Shown here piece after piece: positions 1-7,187 of a DNA stretch of 11,968 nt; the stretch's first letter is position 1, and each line of letters begins with the position of its first letter. A program made the position numbers and the translations under genes. The notes below the pieces were generated by a model. It had not been told where the DNA came from and made no database searches. It saw nothing but the letters and a program-made list of their open reading frames with translations. The stretch is from an uncultured Desulfovibrionaceae bacterium (lineage in GTDB: Bacteria > Desulfobacterota > Desulfovibrionia > Desulfovibrionales > Desulfovibrionaceae): NCBI GenBank assembly GCA_947037905.1, contig CAMQUX010000023.1, positions 1 through 11,968 of the forward strand, read 5' to 3'.

Positions 1-139
1 AAATTTTAAATATTATATATAAACCCTTAATATTTTAATATATTATACACAATTAAAAAATAAAACGTGCATAATCAAACCCATAAAAATATTCAAACAT
101 ACCTTACAAACAATAATTAATAAAAAGTAGATAATCATC

Positions 140-3100
140 ATGTCAAATTTCGTACACCTGCATTGCCATACAGAATTTAGCCTCTTAGATGGCGCCATAA
201 GCATAGAAAAATTGTGCAAAAAAGCAAAAGATTTAGATATGCAACATATTGCCATCACAGACCATGGTAATATGCACGGGGCGCTTATTTTTTATCAGGC
301 AGCAAAAAAAGCAGGGCTCAATCCCATCATTGGCTGCGAGGTGTACATAGCAAAAAATTCACGGTTTGAGAAAAAAAGCAAATCAGATACCTATCATCTT
401 GTTCTTCTTGCAAAAAATGAAAATGGATATAAAAATCTGTGCAGACTTGTATCGTACAGTAATATTGATGGATTTTACTATAAACCCCGCATAGACAAAG
501 AACTACTACGTGAATACGGGCAAGATATTATAGCTCTTTCCGCCTGCCTAGGGGGAGAAATTCCTCAAGCGCTCATGCAAAATAATCTCGAGCTTGCAAA
601 GTCCTTAGCGCTAGAATACGCAGAACTCTTTCCTGATAATTTCTATTTAGAGATTCAAGATAACGGCATAGCAGAGCAGTATGTTGTAAATGAACAGCTT
701 ATAAAACTTGCGCAAGAAACAAATCTGCCACTTGTTGCAACAAACGATTGCCATTATTTAAATAATGGCGACCATGAAGCGCACGAAATTTTGCTCTGTG
801 TGCAAACGCAAACAACTATTCATGATGAAAAACGTATGCGCATGGGTACCGACCAGCTCTATTATAAAAGCCCAGAAGAAATGACAAAAGCTTTTGCCCA
901 TGTGCCAGAAGCCATTTCAAATACAATAAAAATAGCCGAACAGTGTCAGATAGAAATAAATTTAACCGAACATTATTTCCCTAAATACGACCTTCCAGAA
1001 GGAAGTACTATAGATTCTGAATTTGACCGCTTATGCCGTGAGGGCTTAGCAAAAAGAATCGAAAATGTTCCTTATAAAATAGACGAGCAAGTATATCTCG
1101 ATAGGCTCGATTATGAGCTAAAAGTTATAACAGATATGCAGTTTCCAGCATATTTTCTTATAGTGCAAGATTTTATAAACTGGGCAAAAAGTAATAATAT
1201 TCCAGTAGGACCAGGGCGTGGATCTGCAGCTGGTTCAATAGTTGCTTGGGCGCTGCGTATTACAAATATTGACCCAATTCCATACGATCTTCTTTTTGAA
1301 CGTTTCCTTAATACCGAACGTGTGTCTCTTCCTGATATAGACGTGGATTTTTGCGAGCGACGTCGTATAGATGTTATAAAATATTGTATGGACAAATACG
1401 GTGAAGATTACCTTGCGCAAATAACAACCTTTGGAACAATGAAAGCAAAAGGTGTTATTAGAGATGTTGGGCGTGCCACTGGCATGACCTTCCAAGAAAC
1501 AGATAAAATAGCAAAGCTCATACCAGATGAGCTTAAAATGACCATTGAAAAAGCACTCACAGTTGAACCGCAGCTGTACAATTTATATGAGGCTGATCCA
1601 CAAATAAAGAAACTACTTGATGTTTGTAAAAAACTAGAAGGGCTCTCTCGGCATGCCTCAACACATGCAGCAGGCGTGGTGCTTTCCCCGCTGCCTATGA
1701 TGGAATATCTTCCTGTTTACAAATCAAAAAAAGGTGAAGTAGAGACACTTGTCACACAGTATGATATGAAATACGTTGAAAAAGTAGGGCTTATAAAGTT
1801 CGACTTTTTAGGACTACGTACCATAACTGTCATACAAGATTGTCTTGATATTATACGCGAGCAAGGAAAAGATGTTCCTGATTTAGACACGCTCACAGTA
1901 AACGACGTGGACACCTACAAAATTTTTGCCCGTGGCGAAACTGATGGAATCTTTCAGGTGGAAAGTGCAGGTATGCGTAAATATTTGCGCATGCTTCGTC
2001 CTAACTGTTTTGAGGATATAATAGCCATGCTTGCTCTTTATCGTCCAGGACCACTTGGTATGGGGATGGTTGAAGAATTTATTAAAAGAAAACATGGCGA
2101 GACCGAAGTAAGTTATCCGCATCCTTCTTTAGAAGAAATACTTAAACCCACATATGGTGTTATGGTTTATCAGGAACAAGTTATGAGTACCGCGAGAATT
2201 ATCGCAAACTACTCACTTGGTGAAGGGGATTTACTACGCCGTGCTATGGGTAAAAAAGATGCTGTTGAAATGGCAAATCAGCGTGCACGTTTCTTAGCTG
2301 GGGCGAAAGAAAATGAAATAGCAGAGAAAATTGCTAATGAAATATTTGATACCATGGAAAAATTCGCAGAATATGGTTTTAATAAATCGCACTCTGCAGC
2401 CTATGCGCTCATATCATATCAGACCGCATATCTTAAAGCACATTTTCCTTTAGAATTTATGGCAGCTATTATTAGCTCTGAGCTCAACAATACAGACAAA
2501 GTCTACACCTATATAAACACCTGTAAAGATATGGGCATAACCGTTTCCCCGCCAAATATTAATCATGGCAGAGGGCGTTTTTCTGTACAAGACGGGTGTA
2601 TTCTTTTTGGGCTTGGGAGCATTAAAAATGTTTCTGAAGAAGCACTAAAAGATGTTGTACGTGAGCGAGAAGAAAATGGTTCTTTTGAAAATCTTGTGGA
2701 TTTTTGTAACCGCACAGCACATTTTAAAGTAAGCAAACGCCAGCTAGAATATCTTATTAAAAGTGGCGCTATGGATATTTTTGAGTGCTCCCGATGTGGG
2801 CTTATGGCAAGTTTAGATAAAGTAGTTGCAAACGCACAGCGCAGTATTAAAGAAAAAGAATCCGGCATGCTCTCCATGCTGTCCCTTATGACAGCAAAAG
2901 ATGGAGAAGATTTCTCGCAAAATACAAATATGCCAGAAGAAGCATCGTGCAAAGAATGGGACGAAAAAGAAAAGCTAATATTTGAAAAAGAAGCGCTCGG
3001 ATTTTATCTTTCCTCGCACCCACTCACAAAATATAGATATGATATTAAACGCCTAAGCTCTATATCAATCGCAAGTATCAAAGAGTTACAACATGAAACA

Positions 3101-3610
3101 CAAGGCTCTGTGCCTGTAATTATAACATCTCTTTCTGAAAAGATAACAAGAAATGGAAAGAAAATGGCCATAGCGCAGATAGAAGATCTTACTGGCTCTG
3201 GAGAGTTAGTAATCTTTCCAAAAGCTTGGATTGAGTATTCTGCCTATTTTGCAGAAGAGCGCCCCCTTTGGATTACAGGGCGTTTAGGACAAGAAGTGGC
3301 TGATGATGAAGAAAATTCTAAACAGGCAAAGATAATATTAGAAGATGTGATTTGGTTTGATGATAAACTACGAAGAGACACAACTCCTATAGAGTTACAA
3401 TGCCTTGCAGAAAATTGTTCTGATGAGATTCTATTAGAGTTAAAAACACTCTTAAAACAATACCCAGGAAAATGTCCGCTACATATGACCATGCAGCTTG
3501 AAAATACTCTTTGTACCTTAGGTTTTGATGATGAGTATAAGGTGCAGGCAACAGGTGATTTTTGGGAATCATTTACCGATTTACAAAAACAGCTCATGCA
3601 GAGTGCATAA
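140..3610 (+). CDS. dnaE: DNA polymerase III alpha subunit (replicative polymerase, DnaE1 type)
   Basis: This is the catalytic subunit of the replicative DNA polymerase, 1156 residues, close to the 1160 of E. coli DnaE. The N-terminal PHP domain (about 1-270) opens with HLHCHTEFS and carries H8, H10, D17, H42, E67, H86, C136, D203 and H205, an apparently full metal-ligand set. The nucleotide-binding loop GPGRGS is at 357-362. The palm catalytic aspartates are D401 and D403 (PDIDVDF) and D555 (KFDFLG), the same numbers as in E. coli. A helix-hairpin-helix (GLGSIKN) begins near 824, a degenerate clamp-binding segment lies at 910-914, and an OB-fold begins near 990. The first ATG is used because the PHP motif starts six residues in, as in homologues. 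No strong Shine-Dalgarno is visible upstream. The gene stands alone on this strand and runs convergently towards the glycosyltransferase pair. Identification is essentially certain. Confidence 0.98.
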   Translation: MSNFVHLHCHTEFSLLDGAISIEKLCKKAKDLDMQHIAITDHGNMHGALIFYQAAKKAGLNPIIGCEVYIAKNSRFEKKSKSDTYHLVLLAKNENGYKNLCRLVSYSNIDGFYYKPRIDKELLREYGQDIIALSACLGGEIPQALMQNNLELAKSLALEYAELFPDNFYLEIQDNGIAEQYVVNEQLIKLAQETNLPLVATNDCHYLNNGDHEAHEILLCVQTQTTIHDEKRMRMGTDQLYYKSPEEMTKAFAHVPEAISNTIKIAEQCQIEINLTEHYFPKYDLPEGSTIDSEFDRLCREGLAKRIENVPYKIDEQVYLDRLDYELKVITDMQFPAYFLIVQDFINWAKSNNIPVGPGRGSAAGSIVAWALRITNIDPIPYDLLFERFLNTERVSLPDIDVDFCERRRIDVIKYCMDKYGEDYLAQITTFGTMKAKGVIRDVGRATGMTFQETDKIAKLIPDELKMTIEKALTVEPQLYNLYEADPQIKKLLDVCKKLEGLSRHASTHAAGVVLSPLPMMEYLPVYKSKKGEVETLVTQYDMKYVEKVGLIKFDFLGLRTITVIQDCLDIIREQGKDVPDLDTLTVNDVDTYKIFARGETDGIFQVESAGMRKYLRMLRPNCFEDIIAMLALYRPGPLGMGMVEEFIKRKHGETEVSYPHPSLEEILKPTYGVMVYQEQVMSTARIIANYSLGEGDLLRRAMGKKDAVEMANQRARFLAGAKENEIAEKIANEIFDTMEKFAEYGFNKSHSAAYALISYQTAYLKAHFPLEFMAAIISSELNNTDKVYTYINTCKDMGITVSPPNINHGRGRFSVQDGCILFGLGSIKNVSEEALKDVVREREENGSFENLVDFCNRTAHFKVSKRQLEYLIKSGAMDIFECSRCGLMASLDKVVANAQRSIKEKESGMLSMLSLMTAKDGEDFSQNTNMPEEASCKEWDEKEKLIFEKEALGFYLSSHPLTKYRYDIKRLSSISIASIKELQHETQGSVPVIITSLSEKITRNGKKMAIAQIEDLTGSGELVIFPKAWIEYSAYFAEERPLWITGRLGQEVADDEENSKQAKIILEDVIWFDDKLRRDTTPIELQCLAENCSDEILLELKTLLKQYPGKCPLHMTMQLENTLCTLGFDDEYKVQATGDFWESFTDLQKQLMQSA

Positions 3611-3640
3611 ATGCGCGCAAGCGTGTGAAACAGTTCTGGT

Positions 3641-3776
3641 TAGATATCTACACAGACAATATACTTGTATAACTAACATATTTATACAAACAATATATTC
3701 AGATAAATAATATATTCAGATAAATAATATATTTGAGTGAAAAATATATTCGTATAAATTGGATACTTGCACAAAC
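3641..3776. repeat. Degenerate 17-bp tandem repeat array, about 8 units
   Basis: Eight consecutive 17-nt units can be laid end to end with no gaps, starting at 3641, 3658, 3675, 3692, 3709, 3726, 3743 and 3760. Units 4 and 5 are identical (aatatattcagataaat). The others match them or each other at roughly 10-14 of 17 positions, and the trinucleotide ATA at unit positions 4-6 is invariant in all eight. The array starts about 30 nt after the dnaE stop codon. No function is evident. The AT-rich base composition inflates chance similarity in the outer units, but the fixed spacing and the identical central pair are clear. Confidence 0.7.
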
Positions 3777-3802
3777 AATACAGAGCTCTATATTAATTAT
3801 TT

Positions 3803-3840
3803 AATTTCACGCAAATTATTTAGTTTCACGCAAATTATTT
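3803..3840. repeat. 19-bp direct duplication, two copies
   Basis: Two adjacent 19-nt units (3803-3821 and 3822-3840) share the core tttcacgcaaattattt and differ at one position (18 of 19 identical by eye). The pair lies just downstream of the 17-bp array. It looks like a simple tandem duplication; no role is apparent. Confidence 0.75.
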
Positions 3841-3932
3841 TACTTTGCTTATCAACAGCAGTTAGTCATAATTGATTCGATAAAAATCTTTTATTAGAAA
3901 TATTGATAAAAAAAATCTTCAAAAATAGTATG

Positions 3933-3970
3933 AAAAAAATCTTTTAGTTTTTTAGCTAAAAGATTTTTTT
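3933..3970. terminator. Bidirectional rho-independent terminator
   Basis: A perfect 15-bp inverted repeat: the arm 3933-3947 (AAAAAAATCTTTTAG) pairs with 3956-3970 (CTAAAAGATTTTTTT), leaving an 8-nt loop. The stem ends in seven A on one side and seven T on the other, so transcripts from either strand would carry a hairpin followed by a U tract. It lies between convergent genes, about 320 nt after the dnaE stop and about 140 nt after the stop of the minus-strand glycosyltransferase. It is well placed to terminate both, more probably the latter. Confidence 0.8.
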
Positions 3971-4110
3971 ATGAGTTCTGTAAACGTGCTTATATGCTGA
4001 TTTATAGAGTAATTAGTTTTATATGGAGCACTTAGCAAGATATATTTTAAGTTTTTTTTACTCTCAATATTCTAAGCCATATAAAAATGCTTAACTTCTA
4101 CTTTTATTTT

Positions 4111-4899
4111 CTATTTACCACTTATGCCAAGTCGTTTCTTATCTGCTCGTATTTTTTTCTTGCGTAAAAATTCTTTATAATAATACTGAACTTTATAACG
4201 AAACTCTCGTAATATATGCATTATTTTATTTTTTTCTCGCTCGTATATTGGCTTTCTGTATCCTGCTGCAAAATTTCCGTTTGCATCAAACGGCTCACCT
4301 ACCCCAAACACATCATCGTCTCTTTTTATAGAAAATGCTTTTGCGTGCGGCTCGTACCTTCGAAAACTTGCGTGAATGCAAGAGTCTTTTTTAGCTAAAT
4401 CATAAACCCAGCGCTCTAAAAAAAGTTGCTCATCATCAAAAATACCTGTAAATGAAAACCGCGCGAGTCGCTCTTTTATGTCTCGCAGTACTGCCGCACG
4501 AGCGCCCCACATGCCAGCAAGAATTAAACGCCCATGCTGTGGATGATCTCGCATTATATGAAAATTTTTACCAGATTCTAACCATTCATTTACAGCGGTT
4601 ACTTCTCTCATGGAAAATCTGGAATCAACATCTCGAATAAGGACAATCTCTACATCTTCATCTGCAAATGCATAAAAACGCCAAATAGTTCCTATTAACC
4701 CTTCCAAATCATCTTCTAAAAAAACTTCTGCGCCCTCATTTTTGAGCGCTCCAACTGTTTCTTCTGGGACACTTTTGCCCACATAAAAGCGTGTTGTAAA
4801 ATCTGGATAAAACTCTTTTGCAGTTCGTGCGTTTTCTACTGCGCCAACTAAGTACTTTGGATTATCTCCAAAAAGAGAATAGGATATTATTTTTTTCAT
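4111..4899 (-). CDS. Glycosyltransferase-like protein, tandem paralog A
   Basis: A 262-residue cytoplasmic protein with no signal peptide or membrane segment. It begins MKKIISYSLFGDNPKY and carries IRDVDSR with D90-x-D92, resembling the DxD metal/nucleotide-sugar motif of GT-A glycosyltransferases. Conserved blocks AVNEWLESG (102-110), FHIMRDH (113-119) and GMWGARAA (129-136) follow. I recognise the general family, often labelled glycosyltransferase or hypothetical, but not a substrate. The C-terminal 45 residues are Lys/Arg-rich and may be a basic tail. It is paralogous to the gene immediately upstream (4995-5777). By hand count about 111 of the first 150 residues are identical, while the C-terminal third has diverged. 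The upstream AAGG is 13 nt from the ATG, a poor Shine-Dalgarno. The 95-nt gap to the paralog suggests co-transcription. The enzymatic role is an inference. Confidence 0.8.
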   Translation of the reverse strand: MKKIISYSLFGDNPKYLVGAVENARTAKEFYPDFTTRFYVGKSVPEETVGALKNEGAEVFLEDDLEGLIGTIWRFYAFADEDVEIVLIRDVDSRFSMREVTAVNEWLESGKNFHIMRDHPQHGRLILAGMWGARAAVLRDIKERLARFSFTGIFDDEQLFLERWVYDLAKKDSCIHASFRRYEPHAKAFSIKRDDDVFGVGEPFDANGNFAAGYRKPIYEREKNKIMHILREFRYKVQYYYKEFLRKKKIRADKKRLGISGK

Positions 4900-4909
4900 A
4901 ATACAATAA
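4868..4909 (-). repeat. 42-nt identical segment shared with the paralogous gene start (copy 1)
   Basis: This 42-nt segment is identical to 5746-5787. It spans the first 32 coding nucleotides and the 10 nt immediately before the ATG of the glycosyltransferase-like gene. Identity stops abruptly further upstream. It marks the left junction of the gene duplication, or a start region kept alike by selection or gene conversion. Confidence 0.85.
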
Positions 4910-4994
4910 GTGCCTTAAACTTCTTTTTTTTTCGCATTTTTTCATAAATATATTTCTTATACTTTCTTTTCTAATTTAGCTTAATAGAGTAAAG

Positions 4995-5777
4995 CTACTC
5001 TTTATTTGCTAGCTTTTCTTTAGCACGAATTTCTGCAAGGCGTCTTTTCTCTTTACGTTTATAAGCGGCTCCATCTTTCAATGCTAGAATCCAAAAAAGA
5101 AATTTATCTATTATTGTCGTAGATACTACAGTTTCAGATTCATATTTAAACTTTCCATCTTCAATAACCTGCCCCACAAACAAGCTATTATTTGCGGCTC
5201 TTTTAGTAGGAAATGGCCTTGCATGTTTTTCCCATCTATAATGGCTTGTATGAACACAAGAATCATTTTTCGCTAAATCGTAAACATGGACATATAAAAA
5301 ATTCTGATCAGCACCTTTTAATCCATTCAATCTAAACTCAACAAGTCTCTCTTTTATATCTCGTAGTGCCGCCGCACGAGCACCCCACATACCGCCAAGC
5401 ATTAAAACTCCATGGCGGATATGATCTCGCATTATATGGAAACTCTTACCCGATTCTAACCATTCATTTACAGCCGCTGCTTCTCGCATAGACAATCTTG
5501 AATCTGCATCTCGAATAATTGCAAGCTCTACATCTTCGTCTGCAAATACATAAAAACGCCAAATCATTGCGTTTAATCCTTCCAAATCATCTTCTATAAA
5601 AACTTCTGCACCCTCATTTTTTAAGGCTTCAACTATTTTTTCTGGGATACTTTTACTCACATAAAAACGGGCTATGAACTCTGGATAATATTTTTTTACA
5701 CTTTTAGCATTCTCGATTGCACCATCAAGATACATTGGATTATCGCCAAAAAGAGAATAGGATATTATTTTTTTCAT
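4995..5777 (-). CDS. Glycosyltransferase-like protein, tandem paralog B
   Basis: A 260-residue paralog of the downstream gene (4111-4899), starting MKKIISYSLFGDNPMY, with the DxD-like motif IIRDADSR at D90/D92. The blocks AVNEWLESG, FHIMRDH and GMWGARAA are at the same residue numbers, so no indel separates the two proteins over the first 150 residues. VYDLAKNDSC (about 166-175) is also shared. Beyond about residue 180 the sequences diverge, and this copy ends in its own Lys/Glu-rich tail. GAGAGG at 5794-5789 lies 11 nt before the ATG, a usable ribosome binding site and better than that of the other copy. It is probably the first gene of a two-gene unit, downstream of rlmH by 169 nt that contain strong inverted repeats. 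The donor sugar and acceptor cannot be told; a cell-surface polysaccharide role would be typical but is not shown. Confidence 0.8.
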   Translation of the reverse strand: MKKIISYSLFGDNPMYLDGAIENAKSVKKYYPEFIARFYVSKSIPEKIVEALKNEGAEVFIEDDLEGLNAMIWRFYVFADEDVELAIIRDADSRLSMREAAAVNEWLESGKSFHIMRDHIRHGVLMLGGMWGARAAALRDIKERLVEFRLNGLKGADQNFLYVHVYDLAKNDSCVHTSHYRWEKHARPFPTKRAANNSLFVGQVIEDGKFKYESETVVSTTIIDKFLFWILALKDGAAYKRKEKRRLAEIRAKEKLANKE

Positions 5778-5787
5778 AATACAATAA
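5746..5787 (-). repeat. 42-nt identical segment shared with the paralogous gene start (copy 2)
   Basis: This is the second copy of the segment at 4868-4909: the first 32 coding nucleotides of the gene plus 10 nt before its ATG, with no mismatch. The codons are identical including synonymous positions, whereas synonymous changes appear just beyond it. Confidence 0.85.
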
Positions 5788-5870
5788 ACCTCTCACATTT
5801 ATATTTTGCTTAAATTTATATTTGCCTAGCAAAAACATTTTAATTTTTCTCTTCAAAGTTCCAAGTTATC

Positions 5871-5924
5871 TTAATTAAAATACTTTTACTATTGTATTTT
5901 AATTAAATATCAACATACAATAGT
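5871..5924 (-). promoter_or_regulatory. Two overlapping, mutually exclusive inverted repeats
   Basis: Two perfect inverted repeats overlap between rlmH and the glycosyltransferase pair. One is a 13-bp stem, TTAATTAAAATAC (5871-5883) with GTATTTTAATTAA (5894-5906), 10-nt loop. The other is a 10-bp stem, ACTATTGTAT (5888-5897) with ATACAATAGT (5915-5924), 17-nt loop. They share 5894-5897, so only one can fold fully at a time. On the minus strand, RNA leaving rlmH meets the 10-bp stem first, 22 nt after the stop codon. Neither is followed by a U tract, so a classical terminator is not supported. Attenuation, RNA processing or an operator are possible. Confidence 0.5.
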
Positions 5925-5946
5925 CTTTAACTTAGCCATAGCAGCA

Positions 5947-6417
5947 TTACTCGTGATGATAAGGAAAACCTTTGTTTATGCTCGCAGCTCTATACAGTTG
6001 CTCAAGTAGCACGAGCTTTGCAAGCTCATGTGGAAAAGTCATATCACTTAAACGCACAAGTAAATGCGCTTGCTCTTTTAAATTTGCAGATAATCCAAAT
6101 GCACCGCCCACAATAAAACATGGCGCAGTACTTGATGAGTCTATCCATTTTGTTAAATTTTTTGCGAACTCTTTCGATGTGAAAGATTGTCCTTTTTCAT
6201 CTAAACAAATAACATAATCTTTTGCTGTTATTTTTAAAGAGAGCAAATCACTTTCGTAATGTACTCTCTCTAAAGTAGGAAGTTTCGGTGGAGCCACTTT
6301 TACAGTAATTTCTTCTAATTTATGGAAATACTGTATCTTCTTTTTATATGCATCTTCTGCTTTTAAAAAAAATGGCTCTTTTGTTACACCTACACTTAAA
6401 AGACGTATCTTGTTCAT
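5947..6417 (-). CDS. rlmH: 23S rRNA (pseudouridine(1915)-N3)-methyltransferase RlmH
   Basis: RlmH is a small SPOUT-class methyltransferase that uses S-adenosylmethionine to methylate pseudouridine 1915 in helix 69 of 23S rRNA on the assembled 70S ribosome. This copy has 156 residues, the usual length (E. coli about 155). Visible features are LDEKG (72-76), the SAM-binding knot loop FIVGGAFGLS (101-110), LYRAASINKG (141-150) and the conserved C-terminal PYHHE (152-156), which belongs to the rRNA/active site. The ATG overlaps the stop codon of the upstream metallophosphoesterase in a TAATG arrangement, and no independent Shine-Dalgarno is evident, so translation is probably coupled to that gene. 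Identification is very secure. Confidence 0.96.
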   Translation of the reverse strand: MNKIRLLSVGVTKEPFFLKAEDAYKKKIQYFHKLEEITVKVAPPKLPTLERVHYESDLLSLKITAKDYVICLDEKGQSFTSKEFAKNLTKWIDSSSTAPCFIVGGAFGLSANLKEQAHLLVRLSDMTFPHELAKLVLLEQLYRAASINKGFPYHHE

Positions 6418-7085
6418 TAAAGATTTTTCAACTCTGCTGAAAGTATTCCGTCTACATAATTAATGCGAACATATCCGCCCTCTGAAAAAGCACCAGCATT
6501 AAACATTTTACTTTTTCCTAAAACATCTTCACCTTTTGATTCGTGAATATGCCCAAAAACACATATATCTGGATGCATTGTTTCTATAAAATCACGCACT
6601 GCAGGGCTTCCTACATGTGTTCCATCTGACAAGGCATCTAATTTTGTATCAAAGGGCGGGTTGTGTGAAAAGAATATAAGTGGCTGTGCAGGATTTATCT
6701 GCCTTTTCATGGTTTCAAGCCACTGCCCCATTTCTTCTTCTGTTACTTCACCTGGAGTATTAAACGGTGTTGTTGTTGAAAAACCTACACCTGCAACTTG
6801 TATCGCTGTATCTTCATCACCTATTACAAACACTTGCTTGTGCATAGTTTTTCCCGCTTTATGTAAAAAATCGGAAAACCCAACAGCGTCCATATTACCA
6901 GCAAACGCGTATACTTTTTTTGCTTTTACCTCAACTGCCTCTAAAACAGCCTCTGCGTGCATGCTTGTCTCGCCGTCGCTTAAATCTCCCACTAAAAATA
7001 CTGCCTCAGCGCCTAAAGACTCGTTACGTAAACGTGGTAAAGCTCTTAAATCTTCATGTATATCACCAAATGCTATCCAATACAT
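6417..7085 (-). CDS. Calcineurin-like metallophosphoesterase
   Basis: A predicted cytoplasmic two-metal phosphoesterase of 222 residues. The family signature is present in order: GDIH (D8, H10), GDLSD (D34, D37), GNMD (N64, D66), SHNPP (H141) and GHIH (H179, H181). These supply the dinuclear metal ligands. NAGAF at 196-200 takes the place of the common NPGS. A longer reading from a GTG at 7094 is possible but unlikely: the AGGAG ribosome binding site (7098-7094) would overlap that GTG, while it sits 8 nt before the ATG at 7085, and the GDIH motif then begins at residue 7 as expected. The stop codon overlaps the rlmH start, so the two form a coupled operon. The substrate cannot be predicted; homologues hydrolyse phosphodiesters or phosphoproteins. 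Confidence 0.9.
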   Translation of the reverse strand: MYWIAFGDIHEDLRALPRLRNESLGAEAVFLVGDLSDGETSMHAEAVLEAVEVKAKKVYAFAGNMDAVGFSDFLHKAGKTMHKQVFVIGDEDTAIQVAGVGFSTTTPFNTPGEVTEEEMGQWLETMKRQINPAQPLIFFSHNPPFDTKLDALSDGTHVGSPAVRDFIETMHPDICVFGHIHESKGEDVLGKSKMFNAGAFSEGGYVRINYVDGILSAELKNL

Positions 7086-7093
7086 ACAAAACA

Positions 7094-7098
7094 CTCCT
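7094..7098 (-). promoter_or_regulatory. Ribosome binding site that fixes the phosphoesterase start
   Basis: AGGAG on the minus strand, with an 8-nt spacer to the ATG at 7085-7083. Its last G is the first base of the alternative GTG start at 7094, so the GTG start cannot use it. This supports the shorter protein. Confidence 0.75.
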
Positions 7099-7187
7099 AA
7101 TCTTTCTAAAATATTTTATGCACTTTACTCTCTGCGTTTCTTAAAGTAAACAATAACTAACAAACAAATTTATTATTCGATATTTTT

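Larger units (their letters stand above)
3611..4110. other. 500-nt intergenic region between convergent dnaE and glycosyltransferase
   Basis: There is no gene here. The stretch holds a degenerate 17-bp tandem array (3641-3776), a 19-bp direct duplication (3803-3840), three loosely similar A-rich segments of the form GA(T)AAAAA-ATCTT between 3884 and 3945, and a perfect 15-bp hairpin (3933-3970) likely to terminate transcription from both sides. The segment 3971-4110 would be the 3' untranslated region of the glycosyltransferase transcript; nothing distinctive is visible in it. Confidence 0.7.

Noticed and set aside
43..258. A minus-strand ORF of 71 residues at the left edge
   Set aside because: It overlaps the start of dnaE antisense, including the conserved PHP motif, and has no recognisable domain or ribosome binding site.
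3641..3776. CRISPR array
   Set aside because: The units are contiguous 17-mers with no spacers of constant length between them, and no cas genes are present.
4984..5002. Hairpin AGAGTA/TACTCT with a 4-nt loop over the stop codon of the upstream glycosyltransferase-like gene
   Set aside because: A 6-bp stem with one or two G-C pairs and no T tract is too weak to call an attenuator.
4111..5777. A novel defence or toxin system made of the paired paralogs
   Set aside because: Both proteins have the same domain with a DxD-like motif and look like a gene duplication. There is no effector, nuclease, antitoxin or mobile context.
5871..5906. Rho-independent terminator of rlmH
   Set aside because: The 13-bp stem is almost purely A-T and is not followed by a T tract on either strand, so I list it as a regulatory inverted repeat.
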